From positions 62,001 to 126,000 of the forward strand of contig NZ_JABVWW010000004.1 in assembly GCF_013350005.1 (NCBI RefSeq): a DNA stretch of 64,000 nt, in the 5' to 3' direction. How positions within the stretch are numbered: the first letter of the stretch is position 1; each line of letters begins with the position of its first letter. The position numbers were made by a program, and so were the translations under genes. The notes under the pieces were generated by a model. The model ran no database searches. It was not told the origin of the DNA and worked only from the letters and a program-made list of their open reading frames with translations. Positions 17,242-27,108 of this stretch are shown here, in pieces. The DNA is from Methylocystis silviterrae. GTDB lineage: Bacteria > Pseudomonadota > Alphaproteobacteria > Rhizobiales > Beijerinckiaceae.

Positions 17242-20200
17242 GCGCGAGCGTCCTCGCGCGCACGCATTGGTGCGGGTTGCCGCTTCGCGCGCGCGCGAAA
17301 CTTCTGACGAATGACCAAGCCGAGATTGGCGGTGCGATCGTAAAGAATCGGCAGCAGGATCAAGGTCAGCACCGTGGCCGAGATCAACCCTCCGATGACG
17401 ACGATGGCGAGCGGGCGCTGGATCTCGGCGCCGGGCCCATGCGCGAACAGGAACGGGATCAAGCCGAAGGCCGCGATGGTGGCGGTGAGCATAACGGGCC
17501 GCATGCGCCGACGCGCGCCCTCTAACACCGCTTCGCGCGTGCTGCGCGTGCCTTCAGCCACAAGCTTGTTGATGTAGGATATGAGCACGACGCCATTGAG
17601 AACCGCGATTCCGATAAGCGCGATAAAGCCGACCGACGAGGGCACGGACATGAATTCTCCCGAAAGCCACAGGCCCAAAATGCCGCCGATCGCCGCGAAA
17701 GGCACATTGCAGAACACCAGCGTCGCCTGCAGCACCGAGTTGAAGGTTAGATAAAGCAAGAGAAAAATCAGCGCCAGCGCGATCGGCACGACGATCGCGA
17801 GTCGGGCCGAAGCGCGTTGCTGGTTTTCAAACTGACCGCCCCATTGATAGCGATATCCCGGCGGCGTCTTTACGTTTTTGGCGACGGCTTTCTTGGCTTC
17901 GTCGACGAATCCGACAAGATCGCGTCCCGTCACATTGGCGAGGACGGTGGCGAAGCGACGGCCTTCCTCGCGAATGATCTGGATCGGCCCATTTTCCACG
18001 CGCACGTCGGCGAGTTGCGACAGTTCGACGACTTTGCCTTCCGACGACACCATCGGCAGCCGCGCGAAATCGACGGACGAGCGGCGCGAGGTCTCCGAGC
18101 CGCGGATGACGAGCGGCGTGCGGATCGGCCCTTCCAGCACGATGCCGACCGGCTGACCGTCGACCCACACGCGCAGCGCGTCCTGAATCTCGCCGGCGTT
18201 GAGGCCAAAGCGCCCGGCAGCCAGCCGATCGACGCGCGCCGTCAGATAGCGCATGCCGTCGTTCTGCAGACCGAAAACGTCACGCGACCCCTTGATCTTG
18301 CGCAATGTCGCGGCAACCTCGCGGGTGAGGCGGTTGAGTTCATCGATATCGTCGCCAAATATCTTGACGACGACGTCGCCGCGGGCGCCGATGATCATTT
18401 CCTGCACGCGCATGTCGATCGGCTGCGAAAAGGCGTAGGAAATGCCGGGCATGCTGTCGAGAACGGCGCGAATCTCGCCCATCAGCCAATCTATATCCTT
18501 GCCGCGCCATTCGCTTTTCGGCGCCAGCGTCAGGAAATTGTCGGTGTCGTTGAGGCCGACGGGATCGATGCCGAGCTCGTCGGCGCCGGCGCGGGCCATC
18601 ATTCCCTTGACTTCCGGCACGCGCTCCATGATTGCCCGCTGAATGCGCATGTCGGTCTCCGCGGCCATATTGACGCTGATCGTCGGATGTTTGCGGATGG
18701 TGATGACGGGCGTGCCCTCGTTCATCACCGGCATAAAGGTCTGGCCGATGCCCGCATAGGCGGTGAAAGCGACGACGAGGCCGATGATGGCGGCGGCGCC
18801 GACAATTAAGGGCTTGTCGAGCGAGCGTCTGAGCAGCGGCTCGTAAATCCCGGCGAGCTTGCGCACAAGCCAGGGCTCGTCGGCATGGCCGGGCTTCAAC
18901 AATGTCGCGCTCAGCGCCGGAACGACGGTGAGCGACAGCACGAGCGCCGATCCGAGCGCGAAGGCGATGGTCAGCGCCACCGGCGCGAACAGACGACCCT
19001 CCAGCCCTTCGAGAGAGAGCAGCGGCAGAAACACGGTGACGATGATGACCACGCCAGACGTGAGCGGGACGGCGACCTCGCGAGTCGCCTCAAGCGTCAT
19101 GAAAATGCGATCGGAAAGACTGACGTCATGCGCATGCGCCATGCGATGTTCGACGTTCTCCACGACGACGACCGCGCAGTCGACCAAAAGTCCAATGGCG
19201 ATCGCAAGACCGCCGAGCGACATGATATTCGCCGAGAGTCCCCACCAGCGCATGATGCCGAACGTCGCGAGCGCGGCGAGCGGCAAAATGACCGAAACGA
19301 CGATCGCGGCGCGAAGATCGCCAAGGAACAAGACGAGCAGGATGACGACGAGGACGATCGCCTCGATCAGCACCTTCTGTACGGTCCAGACTGCTTTGCC
19401 GATCAATTCGCTGCGATCGTAGAAGATTTCGATTTTGGCCCCGTTCGGCAACGTGGGCTCGATCTCGGCCAGGCGCTGCTTCACGCCACTGACCACCATG
19501 CGCGCGTCGGCGCCGCGCAGCCCGAGAACAAGTCCCCACACCGCCTCGCCTTCGCCGTTGCGCACGACGACGCCGTTGCGCGGCAACGCGCCGTTGCGCA
19601 CTTCGGCGACGTCGCCGACGCGCACGATGCCCGTGTCACGCGCGGCGATGACGACGGACCGTATCTCCTCAAGCGATCGCAGACGACCTTCGGCGCGCAC
19701 GAGCAGCGCTTCCTCGCCATCGCGCACGCGCCCCGCGCCGTCGTTCTTATTGTTGTTGGAGAGCGCCGACTGGAGCATCTCCACGGTGACGCCGCGAGAC
19801 GCCATGGCGGCTGGAAACGGCGCGACTTCGAAGGTGCGCACGAAGCCGCCGAGCACGTTGAGGTCGGCGACGCCCGGCAGGCCGCGGATGGCGGGGCGTA
19901 TCGTCCAATCGAGCAGCGTGCGTTGCTCCGTCGGCGTGAGATGGCCGCCGACGATGGTGAACATCACCATCTCGCCAAGCGGCGTGACAATCGGCGCGAG
20001 GCCGCCGGAAACGCCGTCCGGCAACTGACTTTGCGCTTGCGCCAGACGCTCGTTGACCTGCGCGCGCGCCCAGTAGATGTCTGTCCCTTCCGAAAATTCG
20101 AAGGTGATCAGCGTCACCGAATAACGCGTTGTCGAGCGCATGCGGACGAGGCTGGGAATGCCTTTCGCCGCGAGCTCGATCGGCACGGTGACGCGCGCCT

Positions 20201-20384
20201 CCAACTCCTCTGGCGTGAGGCCCGGCGCGCGCATGGCGACCATCACCTGCACCGGGGCGACGTCCGGAAATGCGTCGATCGGCAGTTTGAAATAGCTGAC
20301 CGCCCCCCACGCGGCGAGGCCGAGCGCGCCAAGAAAGACGAGCAGCCGCTGCTGGAGCGCGACACGGATCAGTCTTTCAAGCAT
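17238..20384 (-). CDS. CusA/CzcA-family heavy-metal efflux RND transporter
   Basis: 1048 residues, the usual RND length. It opens MLERLIRVALQQRLLVFLGALGLAAWGAVSYFKLPIDAFPDVAPVQV-like, typical of the metal (HME) class, and has the paired six-helix membrane blocks (from about 340 and 860) and two large periplasmic loops. TM4 reads GLLVDCAVVVVENVEHR, carrying the Asp expected for proton coupling. The metal cannot be predicted safely; CzcA/CusA-type proteins export Co/Zn/Cd/Ni or Cu/Ag. It sits between the adaptor and outer-membrane genes in one operon. Confidence 0.92.
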   Translation of the reverse strand: MLERLIRVALQQRLLVFLGALGLAAWGAVSYFKLPIDAFPDVAPVQVMVAMRAPGLTPEELEARVTVPIELAAKGIPSLVRMRSTTRYSVTLITFEFSEGTDIYWARAQVNERLAQAQSQLPDGVSGGLAPIVTPLGEMVMFTIVGGHLTPTEQRTLLDWTIRPAIRGLPGVADLNVLGGFVRTFEVAPFPAAMASRGVTVEMLQSALSNNNKNDGAGRVRDGEEALLVRAEGRLRSLEEIRSVVIAARDTGIVRVGDVAEVRNGALPRNGVVVRNGEGEAVWGLVLGLRGADARMVVSGVKQRLAEIEPTLPNGAKIEIFYDRSELIGKAVWTVQKVLIEAIVLVVILLVLFLGDLRAAIVVSVILPLAALATFGIMRWWGLSANIMSLGGLAIAIGLLVDCAVVVVENVEHRMAHAHDVSLSDRIFMTLEATREVAVPLTSGVVIIVTVFLPLLSLEGLEGRLFAPVALTIAFALGSALVLSLTVVPALSATLLKPGHADEPWLVRKLAGIYEPLLRRSLDKPLIVGAAAIIGLVVAFTAYAGIGQTFMPVMNEGTPVITIRKHPTISVNMAAETDMRIQRAIMERVPEVKGMMARAGADELGIDPVGLNDTDNFLTLAPKSEWRGKDIDWLMGEIRAVLDSMPGISYAFSQPIDMRVQEMIIGARGDVVVKIFGDDIDELNRLTREVAATLRKIKGSRDVFGLQNDGMRYLTARVDRLAAGRFGLNAGEIQDALRVWVDGQPVGIVLEGPIRTPLVIRGSETSRRSSVDFARLPMVSSEGKVVELSQLADVRVENGPIQIIREEGRRFATVLANVTGRDLVGFVDEAKKAVAKNVKTPPGYRYQWGGQFENQQRASARLAIVVPIALALIFLLLYLTFNSVLQATLVFCNVPFAAIGGILGLWLSGEFMSVPSSVGFIALIGIAVLNGVVLISYINKLVAEGTRSTREAVLEGARRRMRPVMLTATIAAFGLIPFLFAHGPGAEIQRPLAIVVIGGLISATVLTLILLPILYDRTANLGLVIRQKFRARAKRQPAPMRAREDARA

Positions 20385-20393
20385 TGCGTATCG

Positions 20394-21566
20394 TCACCTT
20401 TCGGCCTCGGCGAGTTCCGCCAGCAAGGTCAGCAGGCCGCGAGTCGCAACGCGCTCGCCTGCCTTAAGCGCGCCTTGGACGGACGCGGATTGCGGCGTCT
20501 CGGAAAGTAGCGTCACCGGGGTCGCGACAAAGCCTTCCGGCGAGCGCACGAACACCCAATTGTGATTTTTGAAGTTCACCAGAGCGTCCGAGGAAACACG
20601 CCACTGGGAAGCGTCGCCGCCCTTAAGGCGCAGGATCGCCTGAACCGCTTGGCCAGGGCGCAGCGGACTCGATCCAGTCCGAAACTCGGCGACGGCCGTG
20701 ACCGACTGCGTCGCCGCGTCCACGGTGCGGCCGATGCGAATGAGTCTGCCGTCAATGCCCGCCAATGGCAAATGCACGCGGTCGACGTTGTCGAGGGCCG
20801 CGGCGCGGCCAAGGGGCACCTGCAGATTGACCCAAATGGGGTCGAGCCGCGCAATGGTGATGAGCGGCGCCGACGCCTGCACGCGTTCGCCCGTCGTTCC
20901 GTGTCGCTGCAGCACGGTCCCGGCGACCGGCGCGCGCACGACAAGCGAGCTTGCGAGCTTGCGCTCGCGCTTCAGCGTCTCGATCTCCTTATCCGTCATG
21001 CCGGCCAGTGACAGAATTTGCCCGCGCTCATCCAGCGCCGAACGCGCCTGAGTCGCCTCGGCGCGCGTGACGATCAATCGCCGCTCGGCGATGATGTGCT
21101 CCTTGAACAACTGCTCGTCGCGCCGCAGCTTCTCGGCCGCGAGATTCGCCTCCGAGACAGCGTGCAGGAAGGCGCGCTGGGCCTCGATGAGCTCCGACGA
21201 CTTCAGTGTCGCGATCGGCGCACCTTGTTTGACATCCTCGTCGATTGCGACGAGCAGAGTCTCGACGAGACCCGCGGCGGGGGCGGCCACGATGAGGAGC
21301 TGTTGTGGCGGCACGGCGACGACGCCCGGCACGACGAGTTCGCCCATGCCCGACTCCTTCTCGACGGGCTGAGTCTCAACGCCGGCGACGCGCATCTGAT
21401 CTTCGCTGATTTTGACGAGGATCGGCTGCAGGTTCTGTGTCTCGGCGGGGGCGCCTAGCGCTATTGGAGCGCTGAAGGTCAGAAGGCCGCCGCCGAGAAT
21501 GAAAAAGCCCGAGAGAATGCAAAGGCCAAAGAAAGGAGCAAGCGCCAGCCGCATGTGAGTGATCAT
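20394..21566 (-). CDS. RND efflux periplasmic adaptor (CusB/CzcB-like)
   Basis: About 390 residues from ATG 21566 (SD AAGG), chosen because the membrane signal anchor MITHMRLALAPFFGLCILSGFFILGG follows; an upstream in-frame ATG would add 38 basic residues. Family features: VVPGVVAVPPQQLLIVAAPAAGLVETL (lipoyl-like half), a coiled-coil hairpin (RAFLHAVSEANLAAEKLRRDEQLF onwards), then LVVRAPVAGTVLQRHGTTGERV (second half) and beta-barrel domain. It links the RND pump to the outer-membrane channel; first gene of the efflux operon. Confidence 0.88.
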   Translation of the reverse strand: MITHMRLALAPFFGLCILSGFFILGGGLLTFSAPIALGAPAETQNLQPILVKISEDQMRVAGVETQPVEKESGMGELVVPGVVAVPPQQLLIVAAPAAGLVETLLVAIDEDVKQGAPIATLKSSELIEAQRAFLHAVSEANLAAEKLRRDEQLFKEHIIAERRLIVTRAEATQARSALDERGQILSLAGMTDKEIETLKRERKLASSLVVRAPVAGTVLQRHGTTGERVQASAPLITIARLDPIWVNLQVPLGRAAALDNVDRVHLPLAGIDGRLIRIGRTVDAATQSVTAVAEFRTGSSPLRPGQAVQAILRLKGGDASQWRVSSDALVNFKNHNWVFVRSPEGFVATPVTLLSETPQSASVQGALKAGERVATRGLLTLLAELAEAER

Positions 21567-21871
21567 GAACCTTCGCTTTACAGGCCGTCCGCCTGCCTTC
21601 CGCTGTCGAGGGCAGCGGGACGCGTTCCAGAGGCGAAGCGGCGCACGCTGAAGTGACGCGCGCAACAGCGGCCGCCGCATTCCTACGGCGCCGCGATGGC
21701 GCTCATCTTGCCCGGATGCGGCGACAGGCTCAAGGCAATTCGGCCGCTCGCCGGAGATTTTCCAAAAAAAATAGATTGCGCGTCCGTGTTTTCGGCCGCT
21801 CCGACCGTCGCAAATGAGCGCGCGGGTTCTATAATCTTCAAAGAAACCGTCACCCTAGCCCTGAGGAAGAT
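21567..21871. promoter_or_regulatory. Divergent control region between RND operon and pepN
   Basis: A 305-base gap without a supported gene. On the plus strand a perfect -10 hexamer TATAAT lies at 21830-21835, 36 bases before the pepN start, but no good -35 box is 16-18 bases upstream. GAGGAAG just before the pepN ATG is a strong ribosome-binding site. I see no clear metal-regulator operator for the efflux operon. Confidence 0.45.
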
Positions 21872-24508
21872 ATGCGTCATCCTTCGACCGCCGCCATTCG
21901 GCTCGCCGATTACCGTCCTGCCGATTTCGCGATCGATTCTGTCGAACTTGATTTCAGCCTGCATCCGACCAAGACCCGCGTCTCCGCGCGACTGGCGCTG
22001 CGCCGCAATCCAGCGGGGGATTCTTCTGCGCCCCTCGTGCTCGACGGCGACGAGTTGATGCTGCTGGGCGTGAAGCTCGACGGCCGGACGCTCGGGCCCG
22101 GCGAATATGAAGCGACGCAGGAACGCCTTACTCTCGCCAATGTTCCTGACGCGCCTTTCACGCTGAACATCGACACGGAGCTCAATCCGAGCGGCAATAC
22201 GCAGCTTTCCGGGCTCTATCGCTCCGGCTCGGCCTATTGCACGCAGTGCGAGGCGGAAGGTTTTCGCCGCATCACCTATTTCCTAGACCGACCCGACGTG
22301 CTCAGCGTCTATACGACGCGCATCGAAGCCGAGAAAAGCGAAGCGCCGATCCTGCTGTCGAACGGCAATCCGATCGAGCATGGCGATGTTGCAGGATCCA
22401 ATCGCCACTATGCCCTCTGGCGCGATCCATTCCCAAAGCCTTCTTATCTGTTCGCGCTCGTCGGCGGCGATTTGGGCGTTGTGCGCGACGAATTCACGAC
22501 AATGTCGGGCCGCGTCGTCGAACTGGCCATTTACGTCGAACATGGCAAGGAATCGCGCGCGGCCTATGCGATGGACGCGCTGAAGCGCTCGATGCGCTGG
22601 GACGAAGAGAAATTCGGCCGCGAATATGATCTCGACGTGTTCAACATCGTCGCCGTTTCCGACTTCAACATGGGCGCGATGGAGAACAAGGGCCTCAACA
22701 TCTTCAACGACAAATATGTGCTCGCCTCGCCCGACACCGCGACCGACGGCGATTACGCCGGCATCGAAGGAGTCATCGCGCACGAATATTTCCACAATTG
22801 GACGGGCAATCGCATCACCTGCCGCGACTGGTTCCAGCTTTGCCTCAAGGAAGGGCTGACGGTTTTCCGCGACCAGGAATTTTCGGCTGACATGCGTTCG
22901 CGCGCGGTGGAGCGCATCGGCGACGTGCGCGGCCTGCGCCTCGCGCAATTCCCCGAAGACGCAGGTCCGCTCGCGCATCCCGTGCGTCCGGACGTCTATC
23001 AGGAAATCAACAATTTCTACACATCGACCGTTTATGAGAAAGGCGCTGAAATCATCCGAATGCTGCGGACGCTGATCGGCGAAGACACCTTCCGCCGCGG
23101 CATGGATCTTTATTTCGAACGCTTCGACGGGACGGCCGCGACGATCGAAGATTTCCTCTCCTGCTTCGCCGCATCGTCCGGCCGCGACCTGACGCATTTT
23201 GCGCTTTGGTACAGTCAGGCAGGAACGCCCGTCGTGACGACGTCAAGCGACTACGATCCCGCCGCCCAGACGTTTGCCTTGAAGCTGAGTCAGCAAACAC
23301 CTCCAACGCCGGGTCAAAGCGACAAGAAGCCAGTCGTGATCCCGCTGGCGCTGGCGCTCTTTGGCGAGAACGGGCAAAAGCTCGATCTCGTCAGCGAAGA
23401 CGCGGCGCCGACTGAACTTGCCCGTGGTTTGATCGAACTCGACCGCGCCGAGCGCGTCATCCGTTTCCGCGAGATTCCCTCGCGGCCCGTGGTCTCGCTG
23501 CTGCGCGGCTTTTCCGCGCCTGTGCGCCTCGAGCCGGCGCCGGCCAGCGAGGATCTCGAACGTCTGCTCGCCTGTGACGACGATTCGTTCAATCGCTGGC
23601 AGGCGTCGCAAAGCCTCGCCTTGCGAACGATCTTCGGTCGGCTTGAAACCGGCGCATTGGACGCCCGGGGACTTTGCGCAGCGCTGCGACTGCTGCTCGC
23701 CAAGGCCGAGGACGATCCGGCATTGGTCGCACAGGCGTTGTCGCTGCCGTCGGACATCGACCTTGCGCGCGAAAAGGCGAACGACGTCGACCCGGATCAG
23801 CTCTTCGACGCCCGCATGGCGTTGCGCGCGGAAATCGGCAGGTCGCTCGGCTCAGAACTCGACGCGATCCACGCGCGCTTTTCCGCCGCTGGCGCCTTTA
23901 CGCCCGACGCCGCGAGCGCGGGACGCCGCGCTTTGCGCAACGTGACGCTCGACCTCATGGCCGCAGGCGACGCTGAAAAGGGGCGATCGTTGGCTACGGC
24001 GCAGTTCGAAACCGCAGGAAATATGACCGACAAGCTCGCCGCGCTCGCCACATTGGCGCTTCTCGGCGGCCATGCGCGCGAGGAGGCCTTCGCCCGTTTC
24101 TACGCACAATATGCCGGTGACGCGCTCGTCATCGACAAGTGGTTCTCGCTGCAGGCGATGATTCCGGAAGCGGCGACCACACAGCGCGTATTGGGCCTGA
24201 TGACGCATCGCGAATTTTCGATGAGCAACCCCAACCGCGTACGCGCGTTGATCGGCGCCTTCGCGAACGGCAATCTCACGCGCTTTCATGCGCTCGACGG
24301 GTCAGGATATGATTTGCTGACGGCCGTGGTTCTCGAAGTCGATCCGAAGAATCCCCAGGTGTCCGCACGGCTTCTCTCGGCGCTGCGGTCCTGGCGCACG
24401 ATGGAGTCGCGGCGCCGCGACCTCATTGAAGCACGGCTCAAGCATATCGTCGCGCAGGAAAATCTCTCGGCGGACCTGCGCGATATCGCCACGCGGGCGC
24501 TTGGCTGA
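21872..24508 (+). CDS. pepN: Aminopeptidase N (M1 family)
   Basis: 878 residues, the usual size of bacterial PepN. The exopeptidase motif GAMEN is near residue 269; the zinc site is HEYFH (304-308) with Glu327 in LKEGLTVF. The opening AIRLADYRPADFAIDSVELDF is typical. It removes N-terminal residues from peptides in the cytoplasm. Its last codons lie in a 13-bp tandem repeat that continues past the stop. Confidence 0.96.
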   Translation: MRHPSTAAIRLADYRPADFAIDSVELDFSLHPTKTRVSARLALRRNPAGDSSAPLVLDGDELMLLGVKLDGRTLGPGEYEATQERLTLANVPDAPFTLNIDTELNPSGNTQLSGLYRSGSAYCTQCEAEGFRRITYFLDRPDVLSVYTTRIEAEKSEAPILLSNGNPIEHGDVAGSNRHYALWRDPFPKPSYLFALVGGDLGVVRDEFTTMSGRVVELAIYVEHGKESRAAYAMDALKRSMRWDEEKFGREYDLDVFNIVAVSDFNMGAMENKGLNIFNDKYVLASPDTATDGDYAGIEGVIAHEYFHNWTGNRITCRDWFQLCLKEGLTVFRDQEFSADMRSRAVERIGDVRGLRLAQFPEDAGPLAHPVRPDVYQEINNFYTSTVYEKGAEIIRMLRTLIGEDTFRRGMDLYFERFDGTAATIEDFLSCFAASSGRDLTHFALWYSQAGTPVVTTSSDYDPAAQTFALKLSQQTPPTPGQSDKKPVVIPLALALFGENGQKLDLVSEDAAPTELARGLIELDRAERVIRFREIPSRPVVSLLRGFSAPVRLEPAPASEDLERLLACDDDSFNRWQASQSLALRTIFGRLETGALDARGLCAALRLLLAKAEDDPALVAQALSLPSDIDLAREKANDVDPDQLFDARMALRAEIGRSLGSELDAIHARFSAAGAFTPDAASAGRRALRNVTLDLMAAGDAEKGRSLATAQFETAGNMTDKLAALATLALLGGHAREEAFARFYAQYAGDALVIDKWFSLQAMIPEAATTQRVLGLMTHREFSMSNPNRVRALIGAFANGNLTRFHALDGSGYDLLTAVVLEVDPKNPQVSARLLSALRSWRTMESRRRDLIEARLKHIVAQENLSADLRDIATRALG

Positions 24509-24548
24509 GGCGCTTGGCTGAGGCGCTTGGCTGAGGCGCTTGGCTGAG
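24497..24548. repeat. Four 13-bp tandem repeats across the pepN stop codon
   Basis: GCGCTTGGCTGAG is repeated four times without interruption. The first copy contains the pepN stop TGA; the others lie downstream. Because 13 is not a multiple of three, copy-number change after the first unit leaves the protein unchanged. Confidence 0.9.
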
Positions 24549-24669
24549 GCGCCCAAAAAAGAGTCGTTAACGTCGCGTTAAGATCTGGACAATCGCGCGT
24601 CGAGAGATTCGAATGAAGGTGATTCGCTCGTAAGCCGCGTTCGCATCATATTCATTTTGGAGGCTATCG

Positions 24670-27108
24670 ATGGCGCGCGCTCCCGCTGCCCGCGTGAAGA
24701 CTCACGCCCATACCGTGTGGGGAGCGTACCGGTTCGATGAGAACGGCGCAAAGCGTCCGAAGGACTTCTCCTGGCTGCGCCCTTTGGCGTTCGCCGCCTG
24801 CGCGGTTTGCCTCGTCGCTCTCGCCGCCTTTGTCGTGTCGCTGACCAGCGCGATGCAGGATCGACTGGTCGAGCAGGCCGTCGACGATCTCGACCTTTTC
24901 GTGCGCGCCGTGTCGCAGGACCTGCGCGATAAAATCAAGACCGACGCGCAAAAGCCCTTCGGCGCGCCGCTCGATCAGCTCGTGCCGCAAGGCGCGCTCG
25001 CGCGAGGGCGACGCGTTCTGGTGACGGATGAGCACGGCCGCGTCGCCGCCGCCTTTCCGCCGATTCCATCGAAAGACCTGACGCTGTCGCAAGCCATCGG
25101 CGCCGAAGAGGCGCTCGTCGACTTCGCCGACAACGCCGGCGTCTTGCGGGTCACTTTGCCGGATGGCGTTCCCGCCCTCGTGAGCGTCAGAAAGCTGCCG
25201 ACGCCCTTCGGTCAGGTGGCGATGATATATCCCGTCGACAATGTGCTCGGCGAGTGGCGCGTGATCGCGTCCCGCTATGCGCTGCTGTTCGCCTGCACCA
25301 CGCTGCTGCTGCTCGTCATCGTCCTCGCCTATTTCCGCCAGAGTTGGCGTCGTCAGGAAGTCGAACGCGCCAACACGCTGATCCGCAGGCGCCTCGAGGC
25401 GGCGCTTTCGCGCGGCCGGTGCGGCCTTTGGGAATGGGACATTGCGCGCGGCCGGATCTACTGGTCAGACTCCATGTATGAAATGTTGGGGCTGCCGGCC
25501 GAGCGGCGTTCGCTCTCCTATGCCGAATTGAGCGCGCTGCTGCATCCCGACGATGGCGACTTCCAGACGATGGCCGACATGGTCGCGAGCGCACGGACGA
25601 ATAGCGTCGATCACGAGTTTCGGCTGAAGAACGCCACGGGCGAATGGATCTGGCTGCGCGCGCGAGCGCAGATTGTCGAAGATAGTCGGGAAGCCGGCAA
25701 ACATCTTATTGGAATCGCAATCGACGTTTCGGAGCAACGCGCGCTCGCCGAACAAACGGAGATGGCCAATTTGCGCCTGCGCGACGCGATCGACGCGATT
25801 TCCGAAGCCTTCGTGCTGTGGGACTCCAAAAACCGACTCGTGACCTGCAATTCGAAATTTCTCTCACTGCATGGCCTTTCGCTGGAAGCCGCATCCGCCG
25901 GAGCGAACTATCGGCAGATCATGAGCTGCGCCATCGCGCCGCTGATCCGCACCCAGGTCGCCTCGCCCGACGGACCTTCGCCAGACGCCCGCACCTACGA
26001 GGCGCAGCTCATCGACGGGCGCTGGCTTCAGATCAACGAGCGCCGCACCAAGGATGGCGGCTATGTTTCCGTGGGCGCCGATATTACGGCGCTCAAGCGC
26101 AACGAGGAGAAACTGCGTGAATCGGAGCGCCGCCTCACCGCGAGCGTCGCCGATCTGACCCGCTCGCGACAGACGCTGGAGATGCAGGCGCAGCAGCTCG
26201 CGATTCTCGCCGAGCAGTATCATCACCAAAAGGCCGAGGCGGAAGCCGCCTATGTGGCGAAATCGGAATTCCTCGCCAATATGAGCCATGAGTTGCGCAC
26301 GCCGCTCAACGCCATCATCGGCTTTTCGGAAATGATGGAGGCGGAGCCTTTCGGCGCGCTCGGTTCGCCAAAATATCTCGAATATTGCTGCGGCATACGC
26401 CAGGGCGGCAATTACCTCAACGAAGTGCTGTCCGACATTCTCGACATGTCGCGTCTCGAAGCGGGCCTCATCCGCCTTGCCGAACGGGAGATCAACGTCG
26501 CGGAGGCGCTGCGCAAAGCCGTCGGAGCCTGGCGCGGGCGCGCCGAAGTAAAGAACATCGAGCTTGTCGCCGACGCCCGCGAAAACCTGCGTTGCGTCGG
26601 AGACGAAGCGGCGATCGTCAAGACGCTGAGCATCTTTCTGTCCAACGCAGTCAAATTCAGCGAATTCGGACGCGTGGTGCGGGTGCGCGCGCGAGCCCAC
26701 GGCGGCGCGATCGACGTCTATGTCGAGGATTCGGGACGCGGCATCGACCCGCGCGCCATCCCCAAGCTCGGCAAGCCGTTCGAACAATGCGCCGATCTGA
26801 TGGAAAACGGCATGCGCGGATCCGGGCTCGGCCTCGCCATCGCCCGCGCCCTCATCGAGCTGCATGGCGGCGCGCTGCGCGTCCGCTCCCGTCTTGGAGA
26901 AGGCACGGTCGTCATGATGCGCTTGCCGGCGGCCTCGGCGACGGTGACCCCATTGAAGGCGCGCGCCGTCGAAGCGGGCGGGACCACGAAGATTGCGCCT
27001 TATGCGCGCTCCATCCGCGCCGTCGGGCCGACCGTTGTACGCATTGCAGGCAGCGACAGCGCCACGCGCAATCCAGGCGCATTGTCTTCTATCCGCAACG
27101 CGCCGTGA
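24670..27108 (+). CDS. Membrane PAS-domain sensor histidine kinase
   Basis: 812 residues after a GGAGG site. Two membrane helices (~36-58 and ~197-218) flank a periplasmic sensor domain; two PAS domains follow (LSRGRCGLWEWDIARGRIYWSDSMYEM; then DAISEAFVLWDSKNRLVTCN), a coiled coil, then HisKA with the phospho-acceptor His540 in ANMSHELRTPLN and a HATPase_c domain (EDSGRGIDPRAIPKLGKPF; GSGLGLAIARALI). The kinase core resembles PleC/DivJ-type alphaproteobacterial kinases; the ligand is unknown. The last ~65 residues lie beyond the conserved domain, and 109 bases overlap the convergent kinase gene. Confidence 0.92.
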   Translation: MARAPAARVKTHAHTVWGAYRFDENGAKRPKDFSWLRPLAFAACAVCLVALAAFVVSLTSAMQDRLVEQAVDDLDLFVRAVSQDLRDKIKTDAQKPFGAPLDQLVPQGALARGRRVLVTDEHGRVAAAFPPIPSKDLTLSQAIGAEEALVDFADNAGVLRVTLPDGVPALVSVRKLPTPFGQVAMIYPVDNVLGEWRVIASRYALLFACTTLLLLVIVLAYFRQSWRRQEVERANTLIRRRLEAALSRGRCGLWEWDIARGRIYWSDSMYEMLGLPAERRSLSYAELSALLHPDDGDFQTMADMVASARTNSVDHEFRLKNATGEWIWLRARAQIVEDSREAGKHLIGIAIDVSEQRALAEQTEMANLRLRDAIDAISEAFVLWDSKNRLVTCNSKFLSLHGLSLEAASAGANYRQIMSCAIAPLIRTQVASPDGPSPDARTYEAQLIDGRWLQINERRTKDGGYVSVGADITALKRNEEKLRESERRLTASVADLTRSRQTLEMQAQQLAILAEQYHHQKAEAEAAYVAKSEFLANMSHELRTPLNAIIGFSEMMEAEPFGALGSPKYLEYCCGIRQGGNYLNEVLSDILDMSRLEAGLIRLAEREINVAEALRKAVGAWRGRAEVKNIELVADARENLRCVGDEAAIVKTLSIFLSNAVKFSEFGRVVRVRARAHGGAIDVYVEDSGRGIDPRAIPKLGKPFEQCADLMENGMRGSGLGLAIARALIELHGGALRVRSRLGEGTVVMMRLPAASATVTPLKARAVEAGGTTKIAPYARSIRAVGPTVVRIAGSDSATRNPGALSSIRNAP

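Noticed and set aside
18885-20510. A 541-codon open frame antisense to the RND transporter gene
   Set aside because: Shadow of the GC-rich coding strand; the composition is biased to Arg/His/Asp and no domain is recognisable.
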